From assembly GCA_024362935.1 (NCBI GenBank), contig JANCRA010000007.1, positions 15,532,003-15,596,002 on the forward strand: a stretch of DNA of 64,000 bases. Direction: 5' to 3'. A program made the translations under genes and the position numbers. The DNA is from Setophaga petechia. Its lineage: Eukaryota; Chordata; Aves; Passeriformes; Parulidae. Positions 20,727-34,129 of this stretch are shown in pieces. The notes under the pieces are model-generated. The model was not told the origin of the DNA. It saw only the letters and a program-made list of their open reading frames with translations, and did no database searches. Position 1 is the stretch's first letter; each line of letters begins with the position of its first letter.

Positions 20727-23700
20727 AAATACTAACTCTTTGTAGTTTGGGCTATTTATGGATTATTTATAACTAGGATCGAATTTTCAGACAGAAATGG
20801 GATTTTTAATATCAGCAGTCTTCCTCAGAAAATTTTTATTGAGGAAATACGCTTGTATGGCTGTGGAAGCCATTGTGATGATTGGAGTAAAAGACTACAG
20901 AAGGAGAAGACTGGGTTAAATTAATTCCTGCTAAATACCTACCAGAAGACTTGCTGTCTGTATAGGGAGCTGGAGACAGAATTGTACCAGGGTAAAAAGG
21001 ATAGCATGCTATTTATAGTGCTGCCTTCAACACCATAGGAATTCAAAGGAAAACTCCAACTCAGCACACAGTCCTCTCATCATCTTCTTCTGTCAGGATT
21101 AAGTAGGGCCTGAGATAATTTCCCCTACAAATCCTTTCTAGGAAGGATCTGTTCCTTTGTGCAACAAGGAGCTATCATGGTACAAATCACTCCAGAGGCC
21201 AAGTCCTCCTCAGCCAGCCAAATGTTACCACTTTCCTTTTGGTAGTCGGAGGAAGAAGAGAAAAAGACCCCTAGAAGCCTCAGCGCTTAAGCAGGAAAGA
21301 CCAAAACATTTTGCCTGCTGTACCTCCTTTCTCCCTGTACTGTCCCCTGCCCTGCTCACACCAGGTGCTCTGAGGGACTTGCAAACAAAAGGGCAAATGT
21401 AGCTCCAGCACAATCCCAGTGCCAGGCAGCAAAGAGAGGAACAGGAACACAGTACTGGCACACAGTCATGGTCATTCATGGTGTCACTTGAGAGGAGGCC
21501 CTTACCTTGTGTGCCCCTCTTGCCTCTGCAGAACCATCCATCTCTGGGGAGGAATGGGCTCCAGTAGGTGTGTGGGCCACCTATTTATCAGTAGAAATTA
21601 GCTCTAATATTGAGAGTACAAATGAAAGCAGCTTTGGAAAGGGTATTGACAGAAACCTGATTGCCACTCTAAAAAAAAGATACACTCCTGGAGTTCCTCA
21701 GCTCCACTCTTCTTTTAGCATCATGGTGCCTTAGATCTTTCCTTCTCATCTTCCACCTTCCAGTTTCTTTTTAATAAGAGCTGCTTTTTCATTCCTCACA
21801 AAGCACTACATACTCTCAATGCTCCTCTTTTGTAATTCTGTTACCAAGCTGTCTGCTGGTGGGAAGCAGAAGGTACAGGACTTGGTGCTGCCTTTGAGGT
21901 ACAGGTAATTATTATGTGCATCTGTTATTGTGGTTGCTGCCTCAACAGGTGGAAAACATGCTGTTCTCTGATAGATTTGCAGCACTCCATGCTCCTGCCT
22001 TGTCTTTTCTCTAAAGCCAGTCGTGTGGTGTTCCTAAAATAATAAACACAGCCTCACTGCTGCCACAAAAACCCCTGGTAAATATATTTTTATGGGAATG
22101 AAGTATTAAAGGATTTGAACACTTACTCACTGAAAGCAAAATATGAGCAGTAAGGTTGGGTAAAGATTCAAAGGCTGGTTTGCTTCCTTTCCCTGGGGCA
22201 TATCAAGGCTGTACTGTTTGCACTTCAGAGATGGATAGTGGGGAATTACTTAACCTGAAATGATGGAAACAATTCAGACTATAATAATACAGCATAAGAG
22301 TTTCTCATATTACATCTATTCCCCATACTGCTGGCTATACTGTGCCTTCAGATTCACGTGCACAACTCTCTTTGGAATCTGGAGGAACTGTATTTGAAGC
22401 CAAAATGCATTTCATTGTCTTTCTCAAGTCTCTCTGCAGCTTAGTGACTAAATTCTGAGCTCAAGAGCTGGGAACAAAGCTTGTCTAAACATTTCCCAGT
22501 GTCTGTCTCTGTGAGATTCCCATCTGTTGTGTTTTATTTTGAATTTCATCTTCCTACTTTCCTAAAAACACAAAGCAGAAACACATTTCCTCTGCCCTGG
22601 AGTGCAGGAGTCACCTAATTTCCCAGCAGGTTCTATTAACAACATACAGTGGATCCAAGTTTGTCTAAAAATGCTACAAGCCCTTTGTGGAGAAGAAAGG
22701 GAGGAGACCAGAAATGTGGGCCAAGTTTCTGAGTGTTGTGAAAAGCCCCTGCCCCCCAAAGGGACTCCATTTCCTGTTTCCCCTCTCCCAAAAATGTCAC
22801 CTGGGCTTGGGTTTTGTTAAAAGAAATATACATTGCTCAAGTCCAGGATCTAGGTCTTTGGTTTGTGCTTCCTGCTGACACTGCAGAGACTACAAGAGCC
22901 ATGAAAGCTGAGTCTGACTTTGGGGATTCACATCTGCAATAGCAGAACAAATTAAATGGAGAGCATGTTAAGTGAGTTGGGAGATTGTTGTTGACCAACA
23001 AATCTTCATTAAGTTCCCACACCAAGCTGTGCTGCACCTCTAATGAAACTGATCATTGTTTTTCCTTCCATGTTTCAACTATTTTGCCACCAGGTTTGAG
23101 AGAAATTCAGACTTGATTGAGGTTTAATTAGAGATAAAATACAATATGAATCCATCTTGCTCCATACATGCACCCAGTTTGGAGCAGTTGGTGCACCTTT
23201 CAAAAGGCCAAGTTTCATTCTGTTCCCCACCTGCACTTACTGCCTTGGTTTTTGGTAGTTCTTTTATTTACTGCCAATGATTCATGGAGACTTTGTTCAC
23301 TGGTTTATGGTGACTTTCTGGATCACTGCTTTGCATCACCATTAGTGGTTTGCATTACCAGATGTTTCAGCTCAGGAGTTGCCAGCATGAACCCCAAGAG
23401 TTCATATGACTTGCACCTCCCAAAAGCTAAGCCTGTGCCCAGAAAAACAAGCTTTCACAGGATTACAGCAAAGTCCTGTTCTGATGATGTTTGAGACTGA
23501 AGGGAGGCTACCACAGCTGGGCCTCTGAGAGCCTTCCCTGCAGGCCATTAGAGAAATATGGCTCCATAGGTATAACTCAGATACCAAGTTACTCTGCTGT
23601 ATGGCTTTAAAAACACTCCGTACAGTTTAGGCCGGAGAGGTTTAAGGGAAAGGTACAAAGTAAACCTGAGGAAGTACTCAGCAGTACTGAGAATGACACA

Positions 23701-24146
23701 GCCTAAGCAGAGCAGGATCCTCTGCTCCAGACTATCTTTGCCATGAGGGAAGAAACAATTACTGTCTCTTTTAAGTATAACATAAGAAACAAAATGTACA
23801 TGCAAATATAGCATAAATGGGGAAGTTAGCCTTCAGTATTGTCCTTTGACAGATACCCTTCATGGTGGCCAAACTACTTATTGGCCATGGAGCTTGGCTA
23901 TGCCCCATACCACACTGTCCTCTGAGTCAGATAACACTCAAAAAATTTAGATGGCCCTCAACCTTTTCCATACATAAAAGAACACATCAATTATTTGGAT
24001 CTATGCAGTAGCACCCCAGCACACAAACTTATGGGTTTCCAGCACTTGGGCACTGCAGCCTCCCCTTCACAACGGCTCCTGTTGTGTCCCAGTTTGCACT
24101 GAAGAGTGCAACCACAACTGCTGCTTTTTAATAGGATTTGATTTTT

Positions 24147-24186
24147 TTGGGGGGGTTTGGTTTTTTGATTTTTTTTTTTTTTTTTT
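24147..24186 (+). repeat. G/T-rich low-complexity tract
   Basis: A G7 run, GTTT motifs and a T18 run (24169-24186) lie in the gene-free interval between the two phosphatases. Confidence 0.8.
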
Positions 24187-27100
24187 GTATTAGAAATTAC
24201 CTGTTTGCTATGCTATGGAAGAAAATACTTTCTGTTTTTGTAGTGGGTGATCTGTGACATTTGGGGACATATTTTTAACTGCTAGTTTGTTTTAGAAAAA
24301 TGGTAAGAGTTAACCTGGAGGACAAATTATCAGAAATACCTATAATCCCAAGAGCGAACACAATTGCTGGGAAATTCTAGACCTCAAATCAGCTCTGCTA
24401 CAGAATATGATGAGTTTCTATTTTTTTCCCCTCCACAGACTTAGTAGCAAGATTTTACAATAAGAAGAAAGCAATTTGCTTAGCCAACTTGGGATTTAAT
24501 CTTCCCTTGCATCTCTTAAACTATACACACATAAGCAAGCAAGTTTCAGCTGTGTTCAGTCTCACTCTGACCTCTGTACTAACTTGATTTACTGGTTTTA
24601 GTTCTCAAATAGTGCATTACGTTATAACTCAAAGGATCTGATTAGAACTAGCCGGTATTTTAATGATTTATGAGGGGCATCTGTGACTGCATGGGTAGCA
24701 TATACATTGTGTCACTGCCGTAGGAGGAATTTGCATTGATCATACCAGCATGCTCCAAGACAAGAGTGTGTCAAATTCCTATCAGCCTGAGTTCACAAAC
24801 TTCATCTGACAGGTGGCCAAGCTTGCACTGGGACTGACCGTAGTTCTCATGGTGGGAATAAAACAAACCAGCTGGATTGCTTCTAGCCATTGCATTATGA
24901 GCAGATTTCCATTCCTTTCTGTTGTTCTGTCTTGCAGTGCTTAAGAAGGTGTTTATCCTTCCCAGTTTTGTAGCCAGAAACCTGGGCCACAGGAACTTGC
25001 AATCAGCTCTGTCTGTGGTTTATCCTTCTGCCAGAAGACACTGGTGTGAAATACAGGCTACTGGAACTAACCTTCCAGACCTCTCCACGGCTTGCCATAT
25101 TGCTAGCAAGTCTCAGATCAGAGAGGCTGGGGTGTGGGAAAGATAAAGAAACAATTAGACGGCACAGTTGCTTTAAAGCCATAATGTCCCTGCATTTAAT
25201 AGGAGATTATACTATTTTTTTAAAAATAACTGTAATAAAAACATTTTGCAAGCAAGGAAAGAATGGCTTTAGGAGCACAGTGATAAAAGGGTTTCTTATC
25301 CTTGGTTTGATTTTATGTGTTCTGAATTCTCTTTTGAGTATTGAAGTCAATATCTGCCAAAGCATTCCTAAAATCCTTGTCCCCAAGAGCATGGAAGTCC
25401 AACCTTGATGTTACTCACCTCCTGTTGTAAGCTGCCTTTTGCTCACTTGTGGTGAGTAAAGGCTTTTGACTCACGTTAAACCCAAGGGCAACTCTTCACT
25501 CAGGTCCAGCTATCACTGCCAGTGCTTGGCAGCACTCTGCCCTTCAGCTGCCTCCATCTCAGACCTGGGGAGAGACACAGAAAAATCATCAAGCTTAACT
25601 TCACCATCTGCCCCTGTGCAGTGGGAACAACCCTGTTCCTCGCAGGATCACTGAAGTAACATGTATGAAAGGCATTCCAGTGCCCAAGAAACACCAGGGA
25701 ATCTTGGCTGTCTGCCTCCTGCTGTTTCCCATCTTACTTCCTAGCAGGTTACTCAACCCTCCTGCTATGCCAGTGTAGGGGATAAGTGTCTGCTCTCTCC
25801 TCTAAGTTGGGTAGCCTAGAGCTGTCTTTGTAGTGCTGGTAGAGACCACAGGACAAGAACAAAGAGCAGTGAAACTTCTAATGCCCTCAAACAGAAGAGA
25901 CACAAGAAAAAAAAAAAGAAAAGAAAAAGCAGCAATATATTGTTTTCAAGATAGAAGAACATACCAGAGCTAGTCACAGGGGAGAAAGGCTTTGCATTGT
26001 GCCATCCTTTTCGTTAGATCCTTGGGGCAGAAACCATTCATTTGTAATGGGATTCTTTGAATTCTGAAGCCTGATGTTTTCAGTTCTGGGCTGGAGGACA
26101 CTGCTGTATTAGTTATTGTTAACAGCAGCCTCGTTCACCTTCAGATGTGGGTTGCTAAACTCTCTTGGGCCACAGGATGATGACCTAAGGGACTGCATTC
26201 CAACTGGGGTTTTGTGCAAGGCACGGTACAGGAAATCCTTGGCCTCTAAACCTTGCCAAAGCAGAAAAGAGACACAACTTCAGGTCATTTAGAAGGTGAC
26301 CTGGGAAAATTAGATGAGGCTAGATTAAGAATATGCAACACGGAGTAAATCTGAAGAATGAAACCATAGCTGAGAGACTGGAAACAACACCCAAGTGACA
26401 CTTTGTCCTCCTTGGAGCGAGCTGGATGCAGCACGCCCAGCAACCCACCTGGCTTTCTCACATTGTGCTCAGTTAGATGTTTGCTGTCCAAATCAACACC
26501 GCTTACATAGCAGACTGTATACAAAACAGTGTAGGACTTGGGCCCTGTGGTAGTTGCAATTTCAGCCCAAACAGCCATGGAGATGGAGCAGAGCTTGTGC
26601 TACAGCAGGAACAGGCTCTGTCTCCCACACAGTGACAGTGTGAGGCTGAAGAGCATCACAAAGGTGAGCCTCCAGGCCACCAGGTCTGCATCAGAGAACA
26701 GATTCAGCACATTTCAGGCCATCTGTGAATAAATCCAAGCTTGTATGTCTCCCCAGGGTCATGCTGTACTAACATCATCCAGTAACGAGAGCAGCACAGG
26801 CTCCATGCAAGTGCAGGCAACAAATACTGGTAAAGCATTGTTACAAGCCATGAGAAAGCAGCTAGGATTTATGTTGTTCATGAAGGGTGAGGACTTTGGA
26901 ATACTTGTACCAAAAAGCCAGTGTCAGCCAGACAACCCAGCTGGTTCTGACTGGCAGCTCCAAGAGAGAAAGTGGCACATGTTTCTCCTTATTTAGAGCA
27001 ACCTGCATCAACTTGCCAGCCTGTCTTTCAGAAATGTTTCATCCTTCAACTTTTCAGTAAGCTTCTGAGGATGCTTTTAGGAGGAAAAACAGAGTTTACC

Positions 27101-30100
27101 AATTCAGAGAATACCAGTTTTCACCCCCACATGTAATTGCTGGAGGCAAGAGAGATACAGTGATGTAACAATTCTTGAGCCCAGAAGAAGAGCCAGCCTT
27201 AACACAGAACAACTAAATTTTAGGTAAGCTTGTCTTCAAGTGTAAGCATAGTGATATCAAAAGTGTTTCATAGCATATCTAAGAGCTGTTTAGTGCTATA
27301 ATGCTATAGATTGGGATTTCTGTTTTTTTAAGAAGTAGTGAAAAATGTCAGTATTGAATGGAGGAAGGAGTTAAAGACTGTCAGAACAGACAGTGAAGTC
27401 TGATGGCTGAAGTCCATTGCAGGAGAGGACACCAGCAAAAATATTTGAGTAGGAGCAGTAGCCTGGCTGGGAGCTGTAGAGACTCTCAAATGTGGGCATG
27501 GTGCTGCAGTCATAAATAGCATGGAGATGTGGGAGATGCATTTTGGACCAGCTACTGTCTTTGGGTCATATGAAGTGTGTCTGCTGGTCTGCCAGATCAG
27601 GTTGGGTTAACAGGGGTAAGGATGCAGTTGGCAGCTGAGAGCAGAGGTACCAAAGGGCTCCAGAGGGCCTGGTTTTGCAGCTGAACTGTGCTCACAGCCA
27701 AAAGTCATATCTTTGCTGGGCCTGGGGCAGGAAGGGAACCAACTTTGCTTTACTTGCTCTTGCTTGCCAATAGCCAAGTTCAGGTCCTTAGAGCTCTACA
27801 GTGCTCTTGCTCCAGCTGATGACTTCATGAACACCTAGTGCTGGGAGCAACACAGCTCCCTGTACAGTCTTAAACTCTGTTTCCCTGAATATGCAATGAC
27901 ATCATTGCCACCTGAGGGCCCAAACTCTGGTCTTGGCAGGTAAAAGCCTTTTGGGTAACCTAACATTGAGGTTCTTGCTCTCAGTGCATATTTATGTAAT
28001 GATTGCTGGATGGCTGTAATTAAATGACTGTAAAGCACTACCTAAAATGCACCAGTAATAAATTCTTAATAGCTGATGCTATAACAAGCAGTTACACAAA
28101 AGAATATATGGTAACATGCAGATTGTTAACAGTGCCTGGGCCTGTTTAGTGCTCAGCTTTAAATAGTTACAATGCACACTATTAAAGAGCATGTAAAATT
28201 TGTAACTAGTAAATAAAAAGTCCAATTCAGAAACAAAATATACCCAAGCTTCAGTGGTGAAGAAGGCACAGAAGAGCTTGGGGTGGATAAACTACCTCTT
28301 ACCTCTGCAATCCTTGTGGTGGTGCTACCTATCAGCCATGGTTTCTGTAAAGCATACAACATGTAAATTCCTCTGCCTGGCAGAGATTCTGTCCATGCCT
28401 CTGTCCTGACTCATAAACATGGTTAGGATCCCACTTACATTACAAATATGTGATCAGGTACAGCAACCCATGGTTTTGCATTTTGTGAGGAAAGGATGGG
28501 TCAGGGAAAATTAATTTTGCTGCTCATATTTTTCACTTCACTTATCCACTCAAAGCTTCTGTGAGGGCAATAACTCTACAGAGTTGGTTTCCCATGGCTA
28601 AAGAATAAAATAAACATACCTTCAAGACCCAGAAGAGTTAGCAAAATCAGCAGGTGGCCAGGTTTTGCTCACTTGGTACAACATTGCTGCACATCAAAGG
28701 ATGGCTGAGTCTGTCTAGCCACTGTCAGGAGCTGCACACGTGGCTGGTAAATACAAATGTACTAACCAGCTGATGACAAGAGAATATTTTATACTACAGT
28801 CACAAAAAAAAACCTCCAAGGCCACCCTGCCTTGGGGCCTGCATGCTAATGTACATCCTGAAACAGTCAAGACTATTAGGTTTGAGAACTACAGCCTGGC
28901 CCACAGACATGCTGTGAAAAAATCAGACATTTTTGAGGCTTCTGAGGCCTGGCAATCTGTAACATCAGTGGAAACAGTGGTAAATTCAAGATATTTGAGA
29001 ACCAGGATGGGTTGATTAAATTCTTCCTTACATTTGAGTTGTGCTTTGTATCAAAAATGTAGCTGCTGATTTCCCTGGATGGCACACAGAGAAAACTTTA
29101 CTTTGACAGTGGGGAAGCATCATAATTCCTCTAAAGTTAGGACAGAAAATGTTCACTAATGCAGTACTGAGAGGAAAAAAAGTCAAATGTTTTTGCCTTC
29201 TGCTGCTCAAAGTTGTCCAGATTAAATTTCTTTCTGTAAAGAAAAATTTAGTCCACTCCTCAACATAGGCCTTGTGTGAGCTGTGGAGAGCAAGTCCATC
29301 TAATGGATTTTGCCTCATCCCACCAAGTGGGTGCACTGCCCTAAATGCATAGCTGGGTTACACTTACGGGTCTGGAAGCCTCCACTAAATTTGGAAGTGC
29401 TGTTCAGATTACATCCTCCAGCTGCTGAAGAGATTTTGTTACAAACAGTTGGCTACTCAAATACCTTGTGCCTCCCTAGACACTGCCTCTGTCTCAGCTT
29501 TCAAGTCCAGCCAGCTCTACCTCAGTCATTGCAGTTTGATTCATACCATCTATATCTCGTAGTGCTCCTAGCAATTGATAAATTATGACTCCAGTGAGAC
29601 TATTGGGTTAAATGCTAAGGAAGAAAGAATGATGACAGTAATACTTGTCATTTGTGTGGCCATGTAGCAATACAAAACCTCTCTCAAACATAGGTTAGCT
29701 TGGAGGAGCCTTTCCAGGGGATAGGCTTTCTGAGAAATGTTTATGGCTTTTGAATACGTGATAGGCATGAACTTGACATGACCTACTTGGCCAAGCCTTG
29801 AGCTTCAGCCTGGTCTTTTACCACCACAAATCAGTGTATTCGAAGTATAGTCAGACTCATATCTTCACTGGGATGGCAAGGTTATAGCACATAGCAGCTT
29901 GAGAAAACACAGGATGGAGGCTGCTTTGTTCTCAGGATTTAAAGACTTGGAAATATTTTTACTAATGTCATAAGAAAATGGCTAAGTTCTACCCATACAG
30001 AAAAGCCAGCATAGGCCTGGGATGATTAAAATATTTGACACTTGCTTGAAACGAGCACATTAACATTTTTCTAGTATACACAGATCCCTCCTTTGTCTTG

Positions 30101-31592
30101 GCATTGGAAAATGCACGTTAAAGCAGAGGTTGTAAAGGCTTTCAACTAGATATCCTAGACACAAGAGTTGCTTTTTCCTCCTGGCTTACCACAGCATCAT
30201 GCTGCAGGATTTTCTGCTGCTTCACCTCAGCCTTCATACCATCCTCACAACTTGATCTTGTATCAAGGTAATGTTAAATTGTCAATTTTCATTTTGTTGT
30301 TTAATTAAATATCGTGGAATTGGAAAAATTGGATAAAAGGTGGCATATGTTTCCAAGGACTGAGACACCTGAAAAGGAACCTGAAGTCTCTAAAGGCCCT
30401 CTCCCCAGCATGGCACTGAATAGCACCAATTCTGTTACAGATAAAGCTGCAGTCAGTGAATTAACTGAAACCCAGCCAAAGGTGTATGCAGTCTGTAGGG
30501 GCATTCTCTACTAGGCAGACAGGAATCCCAGTCATGAAGGAGGTGTTATCTGGGACCTCTCACAGGACCACTTTCCTTTCTTCCTGGGATAGTTGATACA
30601 TAAGGAACCATTGACCTGGTTGCTCTCATCACCCAACTGCAGCAAAGTCACTAACACACATCAGTCCGGGGAGGTGGCTGCCGGGACAGGCAGGGATGGT
30701 GGCACAAACAGCCTGTGTCATACTCTGGGTCGCTCTGCATCATCAGAATGACCTGCTTGCAATAGACCTCTGATGGCAATCCTCCTGCTACTTGTAATTA
30801 AGGAATTCTATTGCATAGTACAGATACAATTACAGTTGCAGTACCTGCTAATTCAAAATTAATATAAACATAATGGCAAAATTTCTCCTATGTAACTGAA
30901 TAATTACCATAATACAACTCCAGTAGAGTAAAGATCGGGAATGTTTCATGTCATCATCATCCAGCATCATCATCCAGAAACCAGCATTTTAAAACTGTAT
31001 TGCCTGTTCATACAACACACATCTTAGAAACAGATCCACTTCAAAAAGTCAGTATAGAAGAAGTGAGCTGAGAATCATTAAAAACATATTTTTTAAATTA
31101 ACAGCCATCACATTATTACAAATAACCTTTTTCCTTTCACATTATTTTTTTTTAGTCTTTCCATGTTCGTTATAAAGCTTTACACATTACATAGCGTTGT
31201 TTTCCTTAAACATAAGCATTTCAGTAATGATACTTGCATGTATAAATTTAGTGAGTTAAGATGTTAGACTGATGCCAGAACTGAATAGTCATTTGTTCAG
31301 AATAAAAATCATGTTTTTCTGTCTGTAAATTTTCTATGTAAAGCTATTCTTTTTTCAGTGCATTCAATATTCACCATATTAGTTGAATAGTCCTACTGAG
31401 GCCTCTCTGATTTTGAATAATTCACAGCCTGTTAGTTACAGTTATTTCACATTTGAAATTTGAACTCTAGTCCTTTCTTTTTATTGGATGTAGACTTTAA
31501 ACAAACTGATGCTATTCTCCAGTTTAAAAAAAATGTGACCAGAATGAAAATGAAATGTTATAAGTTATGAAATAAGTTATGCTCCCTTTTAG

Positions 31593-31616
31593 AAACAAAA
31601 CAAAACAAAACAAAAC
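31593..31616 (+). repeat. Short (CAAAA)n microsatellite
   Basis: Four to five CAAAA units lie in AT-rich sequence about 2.3 kb upstream of gene 2. Nothing else is associated with it. Confidence 0.8.
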
Positions 31617-33937
31617 AGTCTTTGAAGGAGCCCTTTTCCTTAGGTGCACTATATGTCACAGTTATCTGCCTAGCTCCTGTGAGGCTTAGGAAAGCAAGGC
31701 TGACAGCAGCCTTCAGTCCTCTGAGGTAATAGGAAAATCAAAGTATTTATACAGTGGAGAGGGCAAGAGAGAAGGATAACAGGCAGTACTGAATAAGAAA
31801 AAACCAAAACAGTTTAAAGCAACTTTACAGGGAGTGAGAAGTGCCCTGGAGTGGCCATTAGACACACTACAAGGAATTAGGTACATCAAAAAAAGGGGAA
31901 CATTTGCTGCAGATATTATGAGGTGGGAAGGATTGGAGAAGGTTGTTATTCTTGAAAATACTTAATGAACTGGCAGATGGCCCTGTGGTAAGGGCACAGG
32001 AAATCCAAGTCCCATTTCTGCTGCACATCTCCTGTGTGGGATCAGAGAAGTGTCCAAGATCACCAGCAGGAGCCAGGCAGAGCTGGCACAGAGGACACTG
32101 GGGTGCCCAGTGTCAACGCAGCGATCAAAATCAATGGCAAATGCCTGTTCCAGTAGGGAATTCCTCCATGCCCCCTCTTACATAAAGCCATCCAAAATGG
32201 GCAAGAGCATCTGCTTTTGTTTTCCCAGTAAAAGCTGACACTGGAGGAGATATGCACATCTGGGAGGGGAGGACATTCCACAGTGGAGCTCTTTGTAATG
32301 CTCTTGCAACAATACGAGACCATTCTGGGAACATCACTTGGTGAAAGCTTACTGTATGCAAGAGGCCAGAGCTGCCATGGAGGTGGCAGGAGAAGGTGTA
32401 CTGAAATGACAGAGGGCTCCTCTCGGCAACTGAGTGGCAAGGCAGATCGCCCCATGTGCATAGCAGAAGAGTGACTTGTAGGGACCATTCTGTGGCCTGA
32501 CACTTCCCTCCTTCTTTTTTTCTATGGATATTTCAGGGAATTAGTTGCTCCATTTGCCCTTCAGCAAGGCACATGTTAACATGAAGGTGCAATGAGCTCC
32601 CACAGCAGGCTAGCCTTCAGAGCCTCTTGCTCGGTCTTTGAGCATGCAAAATAAAATTACACCAGAACGTGAACTTAGGGTTAGAGAAAATACCTGGGTA
32701 GGAAACTAGGAGAAAATTTCAGCACAGTTGGTGTTTGAAGAGAAATGGTCGATGAAGGTGCTTGAACTTAAATACAACCTCTTTGTTAACAATAGATATG
32801 TTCAGCAGAAAGATGCAGGATTTCAGGTTTGCTGTCCTGGACTGTTTTAACCCAAACCACCCCTCAAATCATTTATGTACAAGACATGCTTCAGGCAGAG
32901 CCAGAGCAAGACTTTGACGCACTGACTACAACTTCACCTATGTCCTAGAGAGGTGCTTCTGTTCTAAGGCTCATGAGCTGACAGACTTCCTACTATCTCT
33001 GTAATGCAGATATTTGGGTCATTTTTAGCACATGCAAGAAAAGAATTATAATATTTTCCTAGAACAGAAGCCTGGGAAAAATGTGATTTCTATTACCCTC
33101 TTAAAAAATCTTCCCAACAGTTCAAATCTACAGCTAACACTGTAGAGGAACTACTATTTCAAAAGAAATGTACCATATGGAAACAGAGTAATTCCAAAGA
33201 TAAAGTGATGCCTAAAAAAAAGGGTTTCTTCTTGTAACTGAAGTACTTGCTTCAAGATTAGAAATGGGATAGTTCTCAGAGAGAGCAGAGAGGAGAGGAA
33301 TTTCAATTAAACAACTTACTAAAAAAATTCGTCAATGCTCATATAAATGCTCAGCTGGAATCACTGTAACTCGTCCAGATTTTTCTAACATGAGCATTTC
33401 TCATGAGGACAACCAGTATGGCCGGTAAACACCATTGGAAAGAACCAAATTACTCCTTACAGAGTTTTCCCCATTGAAGTTGAAAATTAATAGCTAACCA
33501 GTGAATAAGATTTTGCATGACCAATTCTACTCAGTCCAGATCAGTTTGTTGAGCAAATCAGAAGACAAATCAGATTAAGTATATATAAGAAAGCCTTAGT
33601 TACCTGGTTAAAGGAAAACCTCAGCATACCAGGCTAATTCTTTGTTTCTACACCCTTTGAGTAGATAGATTTAAACATGACATTTTCCATAGCATTACCT
33701 CTTTCCATGTGAAAGCAGAAGCCTTGTGCTGGCACATCAAGGGCTGGGCTTTTTCTCTGTGCTTATAATAGCATTTAGAATTCCAGACAGTAGTAGGAAA
33801 TTCCCCATTTCCTATGAAAAAAAAAATCTTTAAAAATATAGTGAAGTTTTAATCAACTTTTCGACAAGGTAAGAGGAAGAAAGAAACCTGTCAGAAATAT
33901 CTCTGGCTGGTGGTGAATATCTTCTCTCACCTTTCAG

Positions 33938-34129
33938 GATGGCCTGGGACTCCTTGTGCAGCCAGGACTTACGGTGGCCTAGGATAAGAAGTGCCTCAAG
34001 CAGGATGCCCGACAGTGGGAGCAGCACTGGGACACCATCCCTGGAGGAGCTGCGGCGCCTGCTCTGCACACGTACACACCCCACAGGGCACGTGGATGAA
34101 GTCTGGCCAAACCTTTATGTGGGAGACCT
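33938..34129 (+). CDS. DUSP13B: Gene 2 first coding exon
   Basis: A strong acceptor (CTTCTCTCACCTTTCAG) ends at 33937, leaving a single G before the ATG at 33939. The donor GACCT|GTAAGA begins at 34130. The exon encodes residues 1-63 plus two bases of Leu64. It contains [20 protein letters not shown], the counterpart of the gene 1 leader helix. A later in-frame ATG (M22) is a possible internal start. Confidence 0.85.

Larger units (their letters stand above)
20346..33937. other. Gene-free interval upstream of gene 2
   Basis: This stretch of 13.6 kb contains simple repeats and short open frames only. If gene 2 is transcribed from the CpG island, it would be the first intron of gene 2. Perfect MEF2-type sites (CTATTTATAG at 21009-21018, TTATTTATAA at 20763-20772) are present but not more frequent than chance allows. 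Confidence 0.55.

Noticed and set aside
24922..25146. Open stretch after TCTGTCTTGCAG resembling an exon
   Set aside because: The acceptor is fair, but the peptide resembles nothing known and no good donor defines an exon.
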